NCBI GenBank assembly: GCA_916049765.1
Contig: CAJZIX010000006.1
Coordinates: forward strand, 1 to 60,302
Length of the DNA: 60,302 nt
Origin: an uncultured bacterium
GTDB lineage: Bacteria > Patescibacteriota > Gracilibacteria > Absconditabacterales > Absconditicoccaceae
Reading direction: 5' to 3'
Shown here one piece after another: positions 41,748-52,545 of the stretch. The position numbers and the translations under genes are program-made. Each line of letters starts with the position of its first letter. The first letter of the stretch is position 1. The notes under the pieces are model-generated. The model was not told where the DNA came from, made no database searches, and saw only the letters and a program-made list of their open reading frames with translations.

Positions 41748-43181
41748 ATGACGCAAACAATTATTGGAAATTCCGTTTTGGATAAGTATTTTGATGAGCA
41801 GACAATGTCGCTCCATCTCAAAGCTAATAGACCTATTCTCAGAAAAAAAGGATTTCCAGGGAATTGGCAACCTGTGGTAGATCCCAACGAAATTATGACA
41901 AAAGAAGCTTTCAATGAACTTATTGATCAGCTTTTTAAAGAGGTAGAAACGAGAGAAGATGCCTTTTTGGAGATCAATAGGGAGCTCTCAAAAGTGCTTC
42001 AAATCTGACCCTATAGAATCGTAATCGTCTATCCTGCGCTTTCTGATGGACTAGAACTTACCGCAGTAAAGCCGGTAAAGAAAATGAGCATTGAGGAATA
42101 TAATCTTCAGCCAGAACTCTTTGAATTACTGAGGAATAAATCCAAAGGAATCCTCGTTTCTGGAGCTCCTGGAAGTGGAAAATCAACCTTTACTTCAGCA
42201 CTTATTGAACTTTATCACAAGGATCAGCACATTATCAAGACTATTGAGTCACCAAGGGATTTGATGTTGGATGATGATATCGTCCAGTATTCCTTTACTT
42301 ACGGAAGTCATGATGAAGTGAGAGATATTCTCCTGCTTTCTAGACCTGATTATACGATTTATGATGAAGTAAGAAATAAACCTGACTTTGAACTCTATAA
42401 AGATCTAAGACTCACAGGAATTGGACTCGTTGGAGTCATCCATGCGACGAAACCGGTGGATAGTATTCAGAGATTCATTGGAAGTATTGAAATGGGAATT
42501 ATTCCTCAGGTCGTAGATACGGTTATCTTTATTGATAAAGGGCAGGTGAGCGAAGTCCTTACCCTAGAACTTACCGCAAAAGTCCCAGATGGAATGCTTT
42601 CAGAAGAGCTTGCGAGACCAGTCATTGTCGTTTCTAGCTTCCTTCAGAAAAAGCCACTTTATGAAATCTATACCTTTGGAGAGCAAGTCGTGGTAATGCC
42701 AATTGCTACCGATGAAAACGGTAATCCAAAAGTACCAACCAAAACCCAGGTTGTCTCTCAATATGCAAGGGAGGGAATTCAGAGAAAATTACAGCAGTTG
42801 CTTCCTTGTGATTTCCATATTGCGATCAAGGGAAGTGAGCTAGAGCTCTATATTCCAGAGTATTATAAATGAAAAATTATCGGAAAAGGCTGAACTGCCA
42901 TCACGAATCTCGAAAAAGATATTGGACTTAGGATTCATGTTAGAACCTTCAACGAATTGCCTTTGCTTGATGTAAAGGTAGATATTGCGGGAGGAGATAG
43001 AAAAGGTGATCCTTTGGTGATTTCCCTTCCAGAAGAATTTAGAAATAAGACGGTTCCTCTGCTTGTTGATGATGGATTAGTTTATGCAAGAGCAGATAAT
43101 CAAGCGAATATTGTCATCAAAAATAAAGAAACCTCAACCCTCATCAAGAGAAAAGGTTTTGTCGTAGTAAATGCAGAATAA
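41748..43181 (+). CDS. P-loop secretion-type ATPase with KH domain
   Basis: 477 residues. ILVSGAPGSGKSTF is Walker A at about residues 140-153, with YTIYDEVRN (Walker B-like) and VGVIHATKPVDSIQRF (the His-box of PilT/VirB11-type ATPases). After residue 370 a KH domain appears: KIIGKGGTAITNLEKDIGLRI, the GxxG loop. The ATPase-KH order is that of the archaeal PIN-ATPase-KH proteins (COG1855), but the N-terminal 110 residues have no PIN domain I can see. Probably an RNA-linked ATPase, function unknown. Two TGA-Gly, one before the KH GxxG. Confidence 0.75.
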
Positions 43182-43233
43182 ATCAATTCAGAATAACAAA
43201 AGCGGTCTTTCTCAGTAATAATGATCGTTTAAA

Positions 43234-43319
43234 TGTCATTGCGAGCAAAGCGAAGCAATCTAGTAAAAATTAAGCTTGTTTGCTATCTGGATCACTTCGC
43301 CTACAGCTCGTGATGACAT
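43234..43319. repeat. Palindromic MITE-like element
   Basis: GTCATTGCGAGC at the left and GCTCGTGATGAC at the right are inverted arms of an 86-base element inside a 227-base intergenic stretch; the CGAAGCAATC / GGATCACTTCG parts continue the pairing. The same arm sequence recurs at 56310-56555. Confidence 0.75.
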
Positions 43320-43408
43320 CTTACTCTTAGATCCCCTCTCATCAAATAAACAAAAAGCTGAAATCAAATCCCAATATTACTCCAGATTTTTATCTTTTTT
43401 TCTCAAGT

Positions 43409-44815
43409 ATGAATAACTTCAGATTTACGAAAATTATTGCAGGGGTAAGTCCCGTTTTAGCGAAGGAAACAGTACTTTCAAAAATTATCAATATGGTTGA
43501 TGCCTTTAGAATTACTCTTTCAAAGGGGTATGATGATAATAACAAAAAATATATTGATACTATCATGAAGCTGGATAATAGTAAAACAATTATTCTAGAA
43601 ACGAAATGAATTGATACGAGAATCAAAAATACTTGTAATCTTCCGGTAAAAAAAGGAGAAACGTGGACAATAGAATACTCTGAATATGCTCAGGAGTGAG
43701 CAGGAAAAATCTATATTGATTATGCTCATCTTGAAGATTTGAAAGAAGGAACAATTATTACTTGTCAACAAAGTCAAGTCCTTCTCAAAGTAAATAGTAC
43801 TGAAGAAGATCTTGCTCAGGTAGAGGTTACAGATTCAGGGAAAGGAGAAATTTTTCAATATGATAGGATTTCTTTTGATGATTTAGATAATGATGATGAG
43901 GAAATCACTGAAAGAGATAAGAAAGATATTCTCTGGGGATTAGAATATGGAGCGCATGTAATCGGATTATCATGTGCAAATACCGCAGAGCATGTGGAAA
44001 GCGTAAAAACGTTTCTTGAGCAGAATAATGCAGGAGAAATGAAAGTTTTTGCAAAAATAGAGACAAGATCCGGACTGAAAAATCTTAATGAGATTTTGGG
44101 TATTGCTGATGGAATTATTCTCGTACTTGATGAACTTTCCGATTTTAAAGAGGAAGAAAAACTGATTTCGACAATTCAGATGATCAAACAGTCAGGAAAA
44201 CCTGTCCTCATTACTGAAACGAATACAGAATATGGAAAAGAATACTCTAAATATTTTACTAAACAAGTTCAAGTTCTGAGTCAAGAATATATTGATGGAA
44301 TAATGCTTGAACCTTTTCTTGTAGAAGATGAAGTATTTGATGCTGTTGAACAAACAGGAGATATCCTTTGAACATATGAATTGAAAGCAAAACCAAGAGA
44401 ATTAAAAAGATTTGAGGATTATGCTGAGTTTGAGGTAAGGGATTATATTATTTATAATGCTTTTAGGAGTATTGACGAATTGTGAGTAAAAACAACAATT
44501 TGTTTTACGGAAAATGCTTATACTACTTCTAGATTTTCATCATTGGGACCTAAGATTCCTATTATTACCTTTACCCAGTCTAAAGATACTTATAGATATT
44601 TAAGTCTGGTTTGGGGAGTAAAGGGTTATAAGATTTCTCAATCTTTTAATTACGAAAATCTCAAGAAAATTGGAAAAGAGATGATTAGAATGATTTTTAA
44701 AGGAAATATTTCTCTTGATGATAAAATCCTGATTCTTCAGGCAAATGAATCCGTAAGCAGTCCTAAAAATGATATGATTAATGGAATAGAGTTTTATAAT
44801 TTTAAGAACATTTAG
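43409..44815 (+). CDS. Degenerate pyruvate-kinase-like protein
   Basis: 468 residues that follow pyruvate kinase end to end: FTKIIAGVSP for TKIVCTIGPAS, FRITLSKGYDD for FRLNFSHG, ILETKGIDTRI for LDTKGPEIR, ERDKKDILWGLEYGAHVIGLS for KD..DI.fgv..gvDfia.S, FAKIETRSG (catalytic Lys and metal Glu kept). But DGIMVARGDLG has become DGIILVLDELSD, ATQMLESM is TETNTEYG, and VMLSGETA is IMLEPFLVE. Loss of the Mg-binding Asp of GDLG and of the Asn/His in NFSHG makes normal catalysis unlikely. It may be regulatory or have changed substrate. Not adjacent to other glycolytic genes. Confidence 0.7.
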
Positions 44816-44966
44816 TATTTCTAATTTTTAATTACATATAATTGAAATATGTCAAGCTCAATGGCTTTCGAGTTGTTGAGTTTTTTTGTAATTTTGAGAA
44901 TGCTACGTTATACTTAAGTAATAAAAATTCTGACTTTAGACTTTTTAATTTATTTTAGGTATAACG

Positions 44967-45647
44967 ATGAAAGTTAATGAAAAATCTTATATCCCCCTGA
45001 TTAGTGTTAAGGAGATGACTCGAGGCTACCATGATAGTAAAAGGATACTTTTCAAAAAATTCAATTTTGAGCTAAAAAAGGGAGATTTTACAGTAATTAC
45101 TGGAAAGTCTGGTTCTGGTAAGTCTACTTTGATGAAGTTTTTAATTGGTCAGATTAGACCGCATAAAAAGACGGTTTACTATAAGATGGAAGATATGGCG
45201 GAGTTCTCAGATGCTGAGATCCAGAGATATAGAAGAAAAATCTGAATTATTTTTCAGGATTATCAGTTGATAGAGAGTTTAACCCCTAAGGAGAATGTTA
45301 TTTATCCTCTTATTTTAGAGGGAGCTCCAATTACTGAAATTAAGAAAAAATATGATGCTATCAATGCTCTCCTAAATATTTCTACTATTGAAACCTGTGA
45401 GATAAAGAAACTAAGTGGATGAGAAAAACAGAAAGTAGCGATGGCAAGAGCCTTAATTCATGCTCCAGATTTTATCATTGCTGATGAGCCAACGGGAAAT
45501 CTTGATCATGAAAGTACCCTTCAAATAGCTGATATTTTGATTAAAGCAAATGCTATGGGAAATACAATTGTTCTTATTACCCATGATATGACACTTTTGG
45601 CTTATTTGGATAAGTATGCTAAAATTAAAACGGTTGTGCTTTGATAA
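44967..45647 (+). CDS. ftsE: FtsE-like ABC transporter ATPase
   Basis: 226 residues. Walker A GKSGSGKSTL, Q-loop IFQDYQLI preceded by RRKIG as in FtsE, signature LSGGEKQKVAMARAL (second Gly is TGA), Walker B FIIADEP and the D-loop TGNLD. The lipoprotein-exporter family (LolD/MacB) looks similar; the EIQRYRRKIGIIFQD segment favours FtsE. The last codon before TAA is TGA (Gly). No FtsX-type permease is next; the downstream genes are an unknown protein and two wall-type domains. Confidence 0.75.
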
Positions 45648-45683
45648 TCCACTTTTTTTAGACCTTGAATTTACTTGATAGCA

Positions 45684-46154
45684 ATGACAAAAACTCAAGA
45701 ACTCTTGCATACCTTGAAGGAAAAAGTTTCTCAGCTCGCGATTGCCTGATATCTCAAGGAAGAAGTAATTTCCTCTCTAAAATATCTTCATCGATATAAG
45801 CTTTCTAATATAGAAAAAAATTGGAATATTTTTTGTGATTATTTACTTTTCTTGGATCTTCAGAATACGGATAAAATTAAAAAATTGGGAACAAAAGTTA
45901 ACAAAATACAAAAAGAAAAAACAGAAATTGATTTGGAGTATTATTTGTCTTTGGAAAAAGTTACTAAACAACAGAAGGCTACTTATCTCAAGAAAATTCA
46001 AGAAAATGGCTACGAACTTTTAACCCTCATTCAGGGAATGAAAGGAGTTTTGGTGCTCAGTATTGATGAATTTTGTAATGCATCAAAAACAAGAATGGAT
46101 ATTCATCAACTTCTGATGAAAAGAGAGCCTGAACATAAAAAGCTAAAAGTATAA
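45684..46154 (+). CDS. Unknown 156-residue helical protein
   Basis: Helical and charged, no membrane segment or signal peptide, one TGA-Gly (AIAGYLKEE). It begins 37 bases after the FtsE-like gene and lies in the same direction as the 3D-domain and NlpC/P60 genes. It could be a cytoplasmic partner of the ATPase, but no motif supports this. Confidence 0.55.
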
Positions 46155-46197
46155 ACATATTAAATCCAGATTTATTTTATTGCCACTAAAAGAACGT

Positions 46198-46614
46198 ATG
46201 GAGACTTTTAAAACTATGGTTTCGTATGAAAAGGAGTTATTGAACTTCAAGAGCGAGTTAGCTAATTTATCAAATGAAGTCAAAAAACAGGGATCTGCTA
46301 TAGAAAAAAAAGCTTGGAATGGTCCCAAACTAACAAAAAGTAAAGGGGCTATTCAAGGACCTACCGGGAAGGAAACGTATTACAATCTTCCAATGAAAAA
46401 AGTAGTTGACTCATTGAGAGTAACAAATGGAATTACAGATAAGTATCGAATTAGAAATGATGGTGTTAAGATGATTGGACCGTATGTTATGGTTGCGGCT
46501 AATCTTAAAACCTTTCCTAAGGGAACAATTGTAAAAACAAGTTTGTGAGAAGGAATTGTTTGTGATACAGGAAGTATGAAAGGAACGCATATTGATATTG
46601 CAACGGATTGGTAG
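46198..46614 (+). CDS. 3D-domain-like (double-psi barrel) protein
   Basis: 138 residues. A coiled N-terminus is followed by MVAANLKTFPKGTIVKTSLG and VCDTGSMKGTHIDIATDW, the pattern of 3D domains (LGT.V..., DTG...G..IDI) found in MltA-type lytic enzymes and Rpf2/YuiC stationary-phase factors. The Asp in DTG and the final Asp are kept. No signal peptide is visible, so export is unclear. ATG at 46198 was chosen; TTG at 46180 is in frame. Confidence 0.6.
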
Positions 46615-46661
46615 TTTTTGTTTCCGTATAGGGGTGTTTTATATGCTGTTTATGAAGAGTG

Positions 46662-47567
46662 ATGCCAGTGCCAGAAAGTTTTGGAAAGTATGAAGGAAAG
46701 GAAAAAAAATCCTCTTCTAAAGAGGAGTGATTTCTAATTCTTAAAAAACAGGACGAAGTTAAACAAATTCTTGATTCATCATTTCAGGAGCTATCCTCAT
46801 TAAAAGGCGAAGTTGCACATTCACAAAAAGTTGCTACAGTTCCCTATCCTCTAGAAAATACTTTTGAAAAGCAATATTTCGAATCTGTATCTTCTGTACA
46901 ATCAGTAAAACAATCTCAGCAAACATCAAAAGATAAAAAACCTGATGAACAGTGATTTTTTGATGGTATTAAAGATGGAGCGGTTCGCATTTTTGAAAAA
47001 TGAGTAGCAGCAGTAAAAGATGTAGCAACCTCTTTATGAGAAAACCTAAAAAATGCTTATCACCTTGCAAAGGAAATGGTAAGTTTTGAAAAAGTCCCGG
47101 AGAAGATTTCTGGAACAATTGCACAGATGCTTCAGTATGGACAAACTCTTATAGGTGCAAAATATTCTTATTGAGCTCAAGGAAAACAGTGAGCATTTGA
47201 TTGTTCATGATTAGTAAGTTCTCTTTTTAATAAGGTTTGACTTTTAAAAGGGCGCGAAACTTCTTCATCTTTCTATAAGCAGGCTCAACAAATTAGACAG
47301 TCACAGGTAAGAGCTGGTGATTTTATGTTTTGGTGAAATAATGGATGAGGGCATATTGAGTTTGTTGTAGGAACGCCATATAAGGTAAAAAACAGATCCT
47401 GAAAAGAATGTTGGTATGTAGATACTCTTGGATCTTCTTCTGATCGTGGATTTTTTACTACGGATGGGAAAAATAGAGCAGAATCGGGGGTCTGATATAG
47501 GAAAAGGCAGATTCAACCACGTCATCAGTTTAGAAGACCTGCATATTATGATAAATTGAAAGCTTAA
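46662..47567 (+). CDS. NlpC/P60 family peptidoglycan hydrolase
   Basis: 301 residues with over ten TGA-Gly. A low-complexity N-terminal 150 residues precedes the peptidase: IGAKYSYGAQGKQGAFDCSGLVSSLF with catalytic Cys, then VRAGDFMFWGNNGGGHIEFVVG with catalytic His. Such enzymes cleave the stem peptide bond between D-Glu and the third residue. No N-terminal signal peptide is seen. Neighbours (FtsE-like ATPase, 3D protein) suggest a cell-division or wall-remodelling unit. The stop overlaps the miaA stop by 4 bases. Confidence 0.8.
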
Positions 47568-48517
47568 AGTTCCCAAACTTTATAGTCTACTCAAGCTTTT
47601 GGGGCTTGTTTGCCTTCTGCAATGTATCTTCTGAACCAAGTCCTTTGTTTTTTTGCAAGATGATGGGTGTTTCTTTTGAGGAGTTCTTCCATTTTTTCGT
47701 AGTCGTATTGTCCTTGAAGATATCCAATAACCTCTTTATAGCCAATCCCTTGCATAGATTGAAGTGTTGGAGGATAGCCTTCTTTGAGGAGATGATCTAC
47801 TTCTTCTATGAGTCAGTTTTTAAACATTTCCTTGATCCTTGCATTAATGAGATGATTAGTAGTTTCCTTATCTCTTCGCAATCCGAGCATCAAAATGGGA
47901 TGACGGACTGCTTGCTGAATATATCCTGCAGTTTTAGTAATTCAAGTTTTTTTATAAATTTCTAGAGCTCTAATTAGATATCTCGTAGAATTAGGATGAA
48001 GCTTTGCAGCTTCTTCAGGATCGATTTTAGATAATTCATGATGAAGAAATCCTGGATGCTGCCTTTCTTGTTCTTCCAGTTCTGATCTTAATGCATAATC
48101 AGGTGGACACTCTGGTAATGAAAAATTTTTATAAATGGTATCAATATAGAGTCCAGTTCCTCCAACGATAAAAGGAAACTTTCCTCTTGCTAAAATTTCA
48201 TCAACTTGATGATCGGCATCTTCTTTCCATTGTCCTGCAGTGTAGGTTTCGTCGGGATCGACAATATCTATCTGATGATGAGGGATTTTTTTTCTAATTT
48301 CTGCACTGATTTTGTCGGTTCAGATGTCCATTTTACGAAAAATCTGTCTGCTATCACTTGAAATCACTTCAATATCAAAAAATTCTGATAATTCTACGGA
48401 AAGTCTACTTTTCCCAGTGGCTGTTGCTCATCGGATAATAACAATTCCATCGTTATTCTGGCTTTTAAATTCGCTAATAGTTGTTTTTGCATCTTGTAGA
48501 ATGCTTGAAAAGTCCAT
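47564..48517 (-). CDS. miaA: tRNA dimethylallyltransferase MiaA
   Basis: 317 residues. P-loop IIRGATATGKSRLS (the first Gly is TGA; GPTASGKT in others), ISSDSRQIFRKMDIG (family SSDSRQ.Y), HHQIDIVDPDETYTAGQW, FIVGGTGLYI and NTHHLAKKQRTWFRR are all MiaA motifs. It adds an isopentenyl group to A37 of tRNAs that read UNN codons. Several TGA-Gly codons. Confidence 0.92.
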
Positions 48518-48666
48518 GGAGCTATGAAGAATAAAGAAATAGATCCTTAGTCTAGAGAATCTCTTTCAAGATACAAGTCAGATTTTAAATTTATTGTATC
48601 GATCAATCTTGAATCTCGTATTCAAAAAGATAGAATATCATCCATTTTACACTGGTTTTTTAACTA

Positions 48667-49236
48667 ATGCGAGAACCGCTTATTTCTACCTTTTTGAAAA
48701 AAAATGAAAAACTGAATCTTTCTGCGATTCGTGATGCAGAAGGAGTTCGTCTCAAACATATTCAGGATTCCTTACAGCTTTTAGAAACTTGATTGTTTTC
48801 CCCTTGAAAATTCGTAATTGATGTGGGGACAGGGTGAGGATTTCCCTTGATACCACTTGCTTTGAGCTGTCCACAAGTCCAGTTTTTAGGTATCGATTCT
48901 GTGAGGAAAAAGACCTTAGCTGTGAATGAAATGTTGGAAGATCTTTGAGTAAAAAATGCTGAGGTGCTGTGGACGAGGATCGAAGACTATCAAGGAGAAA
49001 AGGCAGACCTCCTTACAGCGAGAGCAGTCGCTTATAGTGATAAACTTTTGAAACGAAGTTATCCTTTGCTTAAAAAGGGGGGGGTATTTGTTTTTATGAA
49101 GCAGGAAATCGCTGGAGAGAAGCAACTTTTGCTCCAACTTTGTAAAAAATATCATTTGACTTTGGAACAGGAGAGAACCTATCAGCTTTTTGAGGGTGAT
49201 ATTATGAGGGTACTGTATGTTCTGAGGAAAGAATAA
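48667..49236 (+). CDS. rsmG: 16S rRNA (guanine527-N7)-methyltransferase RsmG
   Basis: 189 residues. KNEKLNLSAIRD, HIQDSLQLLE, and the SAM motif VIDVGTGGGFPLIPLA are RsmG signatures; ARAVAYSDKLLKRSYPLLKKGGVFVFMK continues the family pattern. It methylates G527 of 16S rRNA. About five TGA-Gly. A run of eight G (49077-49084) encodes the GG in KKGGVFV and could cause frame changes. Confidence 0.9.
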
Positions 49237-49351
49237 GGCTATCATTTAAAGTTCTTTTCTTCTTCTTTATTCAGAGATTTTCGGCTAAAGAGCTTGCTTT
49301 CTCTATGAAAACAAGTATATCTAATCAGTTTTAGTTTCTTTCCCATTTATA

Positions 49352-49963
49352 ATGCAAGCTCAAAAACGATATGTGGTCTGGGAAGGAGTAAAAAACTGAA
49401 TTTTTACCGATCGAAATGAGGTACAACCTCTTGTTTCGGGTTTTAAGGGTGCGAAATATAAAGCATTCTCGAGTTTACAGGAGGCAGAGCAAGCGCTACA
49501 GTCTGGATGGGAGCCTTACTATCAAGTTGAGAAAAAATGGAATGAAAAATCACTTCCTTTCGTAAAGGAGAGTATTGCAGTTGATGCAGCTTGTTCTTCA
49601 GCGACAGGGATTATGGAGTATCAGGGGATTGATCTCGTTTCTGAGCAGATTATCTTTAGCGTTTCTCAACCCATAGGGACCAATAATATTTGAGAGTTCC
49701 TAGCTATTGTTCATGGAATTTCTTGGCTTCAAAAGCAGGGAAAAATAGATTATGTCTTGTATTCTGATTCAAAAATTGCGATCGATCGGGTAAAAAATTG
49801 AAAATGTAGGACAAACCTTGCTCCGAATGATGGAAATATTCAGCTTTTTGAACTTATTAAGAGAGCGGAGGAGTGGCTTGTTACCAATTACTATCGCCCA
49901 ACAATCCTTAAACGAAATACTCGTGAATGGTGAGAAATCCCTGCTGATTTTGGTAGAAAATAA
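49352..49963 (+). CDS. rnhA: Ribonuclease H with viroplasmin domain
   Basis: 203 residues. Residues 6-50 are the caulimovirus-VI/viroplasmin hybrid-binding domain (YVVWEGVKNGIFTDRNEV, VSGFKGAKYKAFSSLQEAEQAL). The RNase H fold follows with SIAVDAACS (first Asp), NNIGEFLAIVHGI (Glu), YSDSKIAIDRVKNG (Asp) and EIPADFGR (last Asp). It removes RNA from RNA-DNA hybrids. The Gly of NIGE, next to the catalytic Glu, is TGA. Confidence 0.9.
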
Positions 49964-49989
49964 TTCATATCTTAGATACATAGCTTCTT

Positions 49990-50619
49990 ATGCAAATTCA
50001 AAAGAGCTTATTTAAACTTTTTTCAGATATGCCAACTGTTTCATCAAAAATTTTGAGTGATGGAATGTTTTTGATATTGCAAACTCCTCCTGAAGGGTTT
50101 TTGCATAGAAAACATAAATTCTGAACTTGCGCTCATCATTCTTTGAAAGCAGTTATTGAGGCAAAAACTGGGAAAACAAAAAAACTTCGTGACTATTCTT
50201 GTGATTGGCGATCAAGACTGACGTATCTCATGACTCCCTGGGGAATTAAGAAAATTCTTAAGAAACATCAGCTTTCTTTCAGAGTTATTAAAGCAAAAAA
50301 TCTGACTTCTGATGAAAAGTTGTCTTTACTCAAGCAGGAATTGACTAAAGGGCCTTTGATTTTGCTCGTTGGAAACGGAATTACAAAAAAGAAAATGTTT
50401 TCTTGGAGAAAAGCACTTACTCATTGGCATTATGTTACCTTGCGAGGTTTTAGTGAGAAGGAGCAAGTTTTTTATGTTTATGATTCTAATACCCAAAGGA
50501 AGACTGAAGAATATTTAATGAAATGAACTTTGAAAATTCCTTATTTACTTCTTCTGAAATCCCGATCTATAGGAGCTTCTAAATTGCTTTATAATTATGC
50601 CATTGCCATAGAATATTAG
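49990..50619 (+). CDS. C39-like papain-fold peptidase
   Basis: 209 residues. GTCAHHSLKAVIEAKTG holds a candidate catalytic Cys (preceded by a TGA-Gly), HWHYVTLRGF the His and FYVYDSN the Asp, the order of C39/C39-like cysteine peptidases (CxP/S...H.V.v.G...yyvnDP). No signal peptide and no ABC exporter. It starts 26 bases after rnhA. Peptidase activity is inferred from three motifs only. Confidence 0.6.
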
Positions 50620-50645
50620 TTTTTTTTATTTATTTTTTGTATATA

Positions 50646-51884
50646 ATGAAAACTTTTGAAGAAAAAAAGAAACAATATGCACAGTTGCTTATTAAGTTCG
50701 GACTCAATCTCCAAAAAGGTCAAAATCTGATTCTTAATGCTCCTATTGAAGCTCATGATTTCGTTCTACTCCTTGCAGAAGTGGCTTATGAAGCAGGAGC
50801 GAGAGAAATTTTCTACAGACGACAGAGCGAACGCTTAGAAGCTTTGAAATATCAAAAAGCTCCAGAAGAGGTTTTCGGTAGCTATCCGCAGTGGCTTGCT
50901 GATGGCTATACTGAGGAAGTGCAGAAAAACTGTGCGGTACTTGCTTTGAGGATGGATGATCCAAAAGTGCTTGAAAAAGCTGATCCTCGTTTGCTTGAAA
51001 AGGAAGTCAAAGCCAGAGCTAACGCTTTCAAACGCTATAAGGATTTTGTCGCAGGAAATGGGACGAATTGGCTTATTGCTTCGATTCCTACGGCGGGTTG
51101 GGCGAATGCAATTTATGGAACAGAAAATACAGAGGAAAACGTGCAAAAGCTCCGAAATCAGATTTTTTCTCTTGTAAGGCTAGATAGCGAAGATCCATTT
51201 CAGGCTTGGGAAACTCATCTTCAAAACCTAAAATCTTATGCTGATTTTCTTAATAGCAAGTCCTTCAAAAAGCTCTATTATCGCTCTGAGAAAACGGATT
51301 TGACCGTAGTTTTGCCTGAGGGACATCGCCGAATTTCCGCTGGAGAAAAGACAAAATCTGGAATTCCATTTTGTCCAAATATGCCGACAGAAGAGGTCTT
51401 TTCTATGCCGCATAAATATGGGGTAGATGGAATTCTCGCTTCTACTTTGCCTTTGCATTATCAAGGGAAACTGATTTCCAATTTTTCTCTGACCCTCAAA
51501 GCTGGAGAAGTGGTTGATTTCTCAGCAGAGGAGGGCTATGAAGTGTTGAAATCGCTCTTGGAAGCTGATCCCTGATCAAAGAGGCTCGGAGAAGTTGCAA
51601 TCGTTCCTGTGAGCTCGCCGATTTCGCAGTCAGGTTTAGTTTTTTTCAATACGCTTTTTGATGAAAATGCAAGTTGCCATTTTGCGTTATGAAGTGCTTA
51701 TCCTACAAATCTTCTAGGAGCAGAAACAATGAGTGCTGAAGAAAAAGATAAAGTCTGAATGAATGAAAGCATGATGCATGTAGATTTTATGGTTGGAGAT
51801 AAAAGCCTTACCATTACCGGAGAAACAGAAAGCTGAGAAAAGATTCCTTTTTTTGTAAATGGGGAGTGGAATATTCTTCCTTAA
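50646..51884 (+). CDS. M29 family aminopeptidase
   Basis: 412 residues. FEEKKKQYAQLLIKFGLNLQKG is the AmpS/PepS opening; TDLTVVLPEGHRRISAGEKT, NMPTEEVFSMPHKYGVDG (metal Glu and His), and the C-terminal GMNESMMHVDFMVG (His and Asp ligands) are M29 motifs. A metal-dependent aminopeptidase for peptide recycling. ATG at 50646 follows an AT-rich stretch with TATATAATG. Several TGA-Gly towards the end. Confidence 0.88.
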
Positions 51885-51983
51885 AAAAATAACAGAAAAT
51901 CTCAGCTTGATTTTTATCCTAGAAAAAGTATAAGTAAACGAATTTTTTGTTCGCGTTTTTTTGTGCCTTAAAATTCTAGTTAA

Positions 51984-52055
51984 GCTCCTGTAGTTCAATG
52001 GATAGAATAGGCCCGTCCTAAGGGTTAGATACTGGTTCGATTCCGGTCAGGAGTA
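51984..52055 (+). tRNA. tRNA-Arg (anticodon CCU)
   Basis: 72 bases. Acceptor GCTCCTG pairs CAGGAGT, D-arm GTTC/GAAT, anticodon stem with loop GTCCTAA (CCT anticodon, reads AGG) and T-arm CTGG...CCGG around TTCGATT. No encoded CCA. Lies directly upstream of rpsO. Confidence 0.92.
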
Positions 52056-52150
52056 GATGACATTCCTTGGTGGTAAGGATCCCTCGTTTGAGGAGCTTTA
52101 CTGTGGGGTTTGATCAGCTTTTATTTTATTTTTTTAAATCCATTATCCAA

Positions 52151-52405
52151 ATGGCAAAAACAACACAGGAAAATGTATTTCAAAGACACGATAAAGATAC
52201 CGGGTCTCCAGAAATGCAAATCGGGATTTTATCTGATGAAATCGCAATGCTTCAGGCGCATGTGGCTGCAAATGCAAAGGACTATGATGCTAAGAGAAGT
52301 CTTTTGAAGAAGGTAGCAAAGAGAAGAAGCTTCTTGAGATATCTCAAAGGGAAAGATCTTGATGCCTATACAAAAATCTCAAAAAAAATCGGACTAAAAG
52401 TGTAG
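52151..52405 (+). CDS. rpsO: Ribosomal protein uS15
   Basis: 84 residues, standard length. ENVFQRHDKDTGSPEMQIGIL (family H..D.GS.EvQ), HVAANAKDYDAKRSLLKKVAKRRSFLRYL and the end KISKKIGLKV identify S15, which binds the central domain of 16S rRNA. No TGA among its Gly codons. The 95 bases upstream (52056-52150) contain two short hairpins (CCTTGGTGGTAAGG, CCTCGTTTGAGG) that might be an S15 autoregulatory site. An upstream extension in frame exists but is not S15-like. Confidence 0.95.
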   Translation: MAKTTQENVFQRHDKDTGSPEMQIGILSDEIAMLQAHVAANAKDYDAKRSLLKKVAKRRSFLRYLKGKDLDAYTKISKKIGLKV

Positions 52406-52545
52406 TTCAATTACCAGTGAACCAGTAAAAATAAACAATGACAAGCTATGAAAATGATTCTTGAAAATTTGAGCATCTATTCATTGTTAATTGTTAATTA
52501 TCAACTGTTCATTGTATTCTTTTATTTCTTTATTTTTATATTCTA

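Noticed and set aside
52067..52150. N-terminal extension of rpsO by 28 codons
   Set aside because: S15 starts at the ATG at 52151 in all families; the extension overlaps the tRNA 3' region and leader hairpins.
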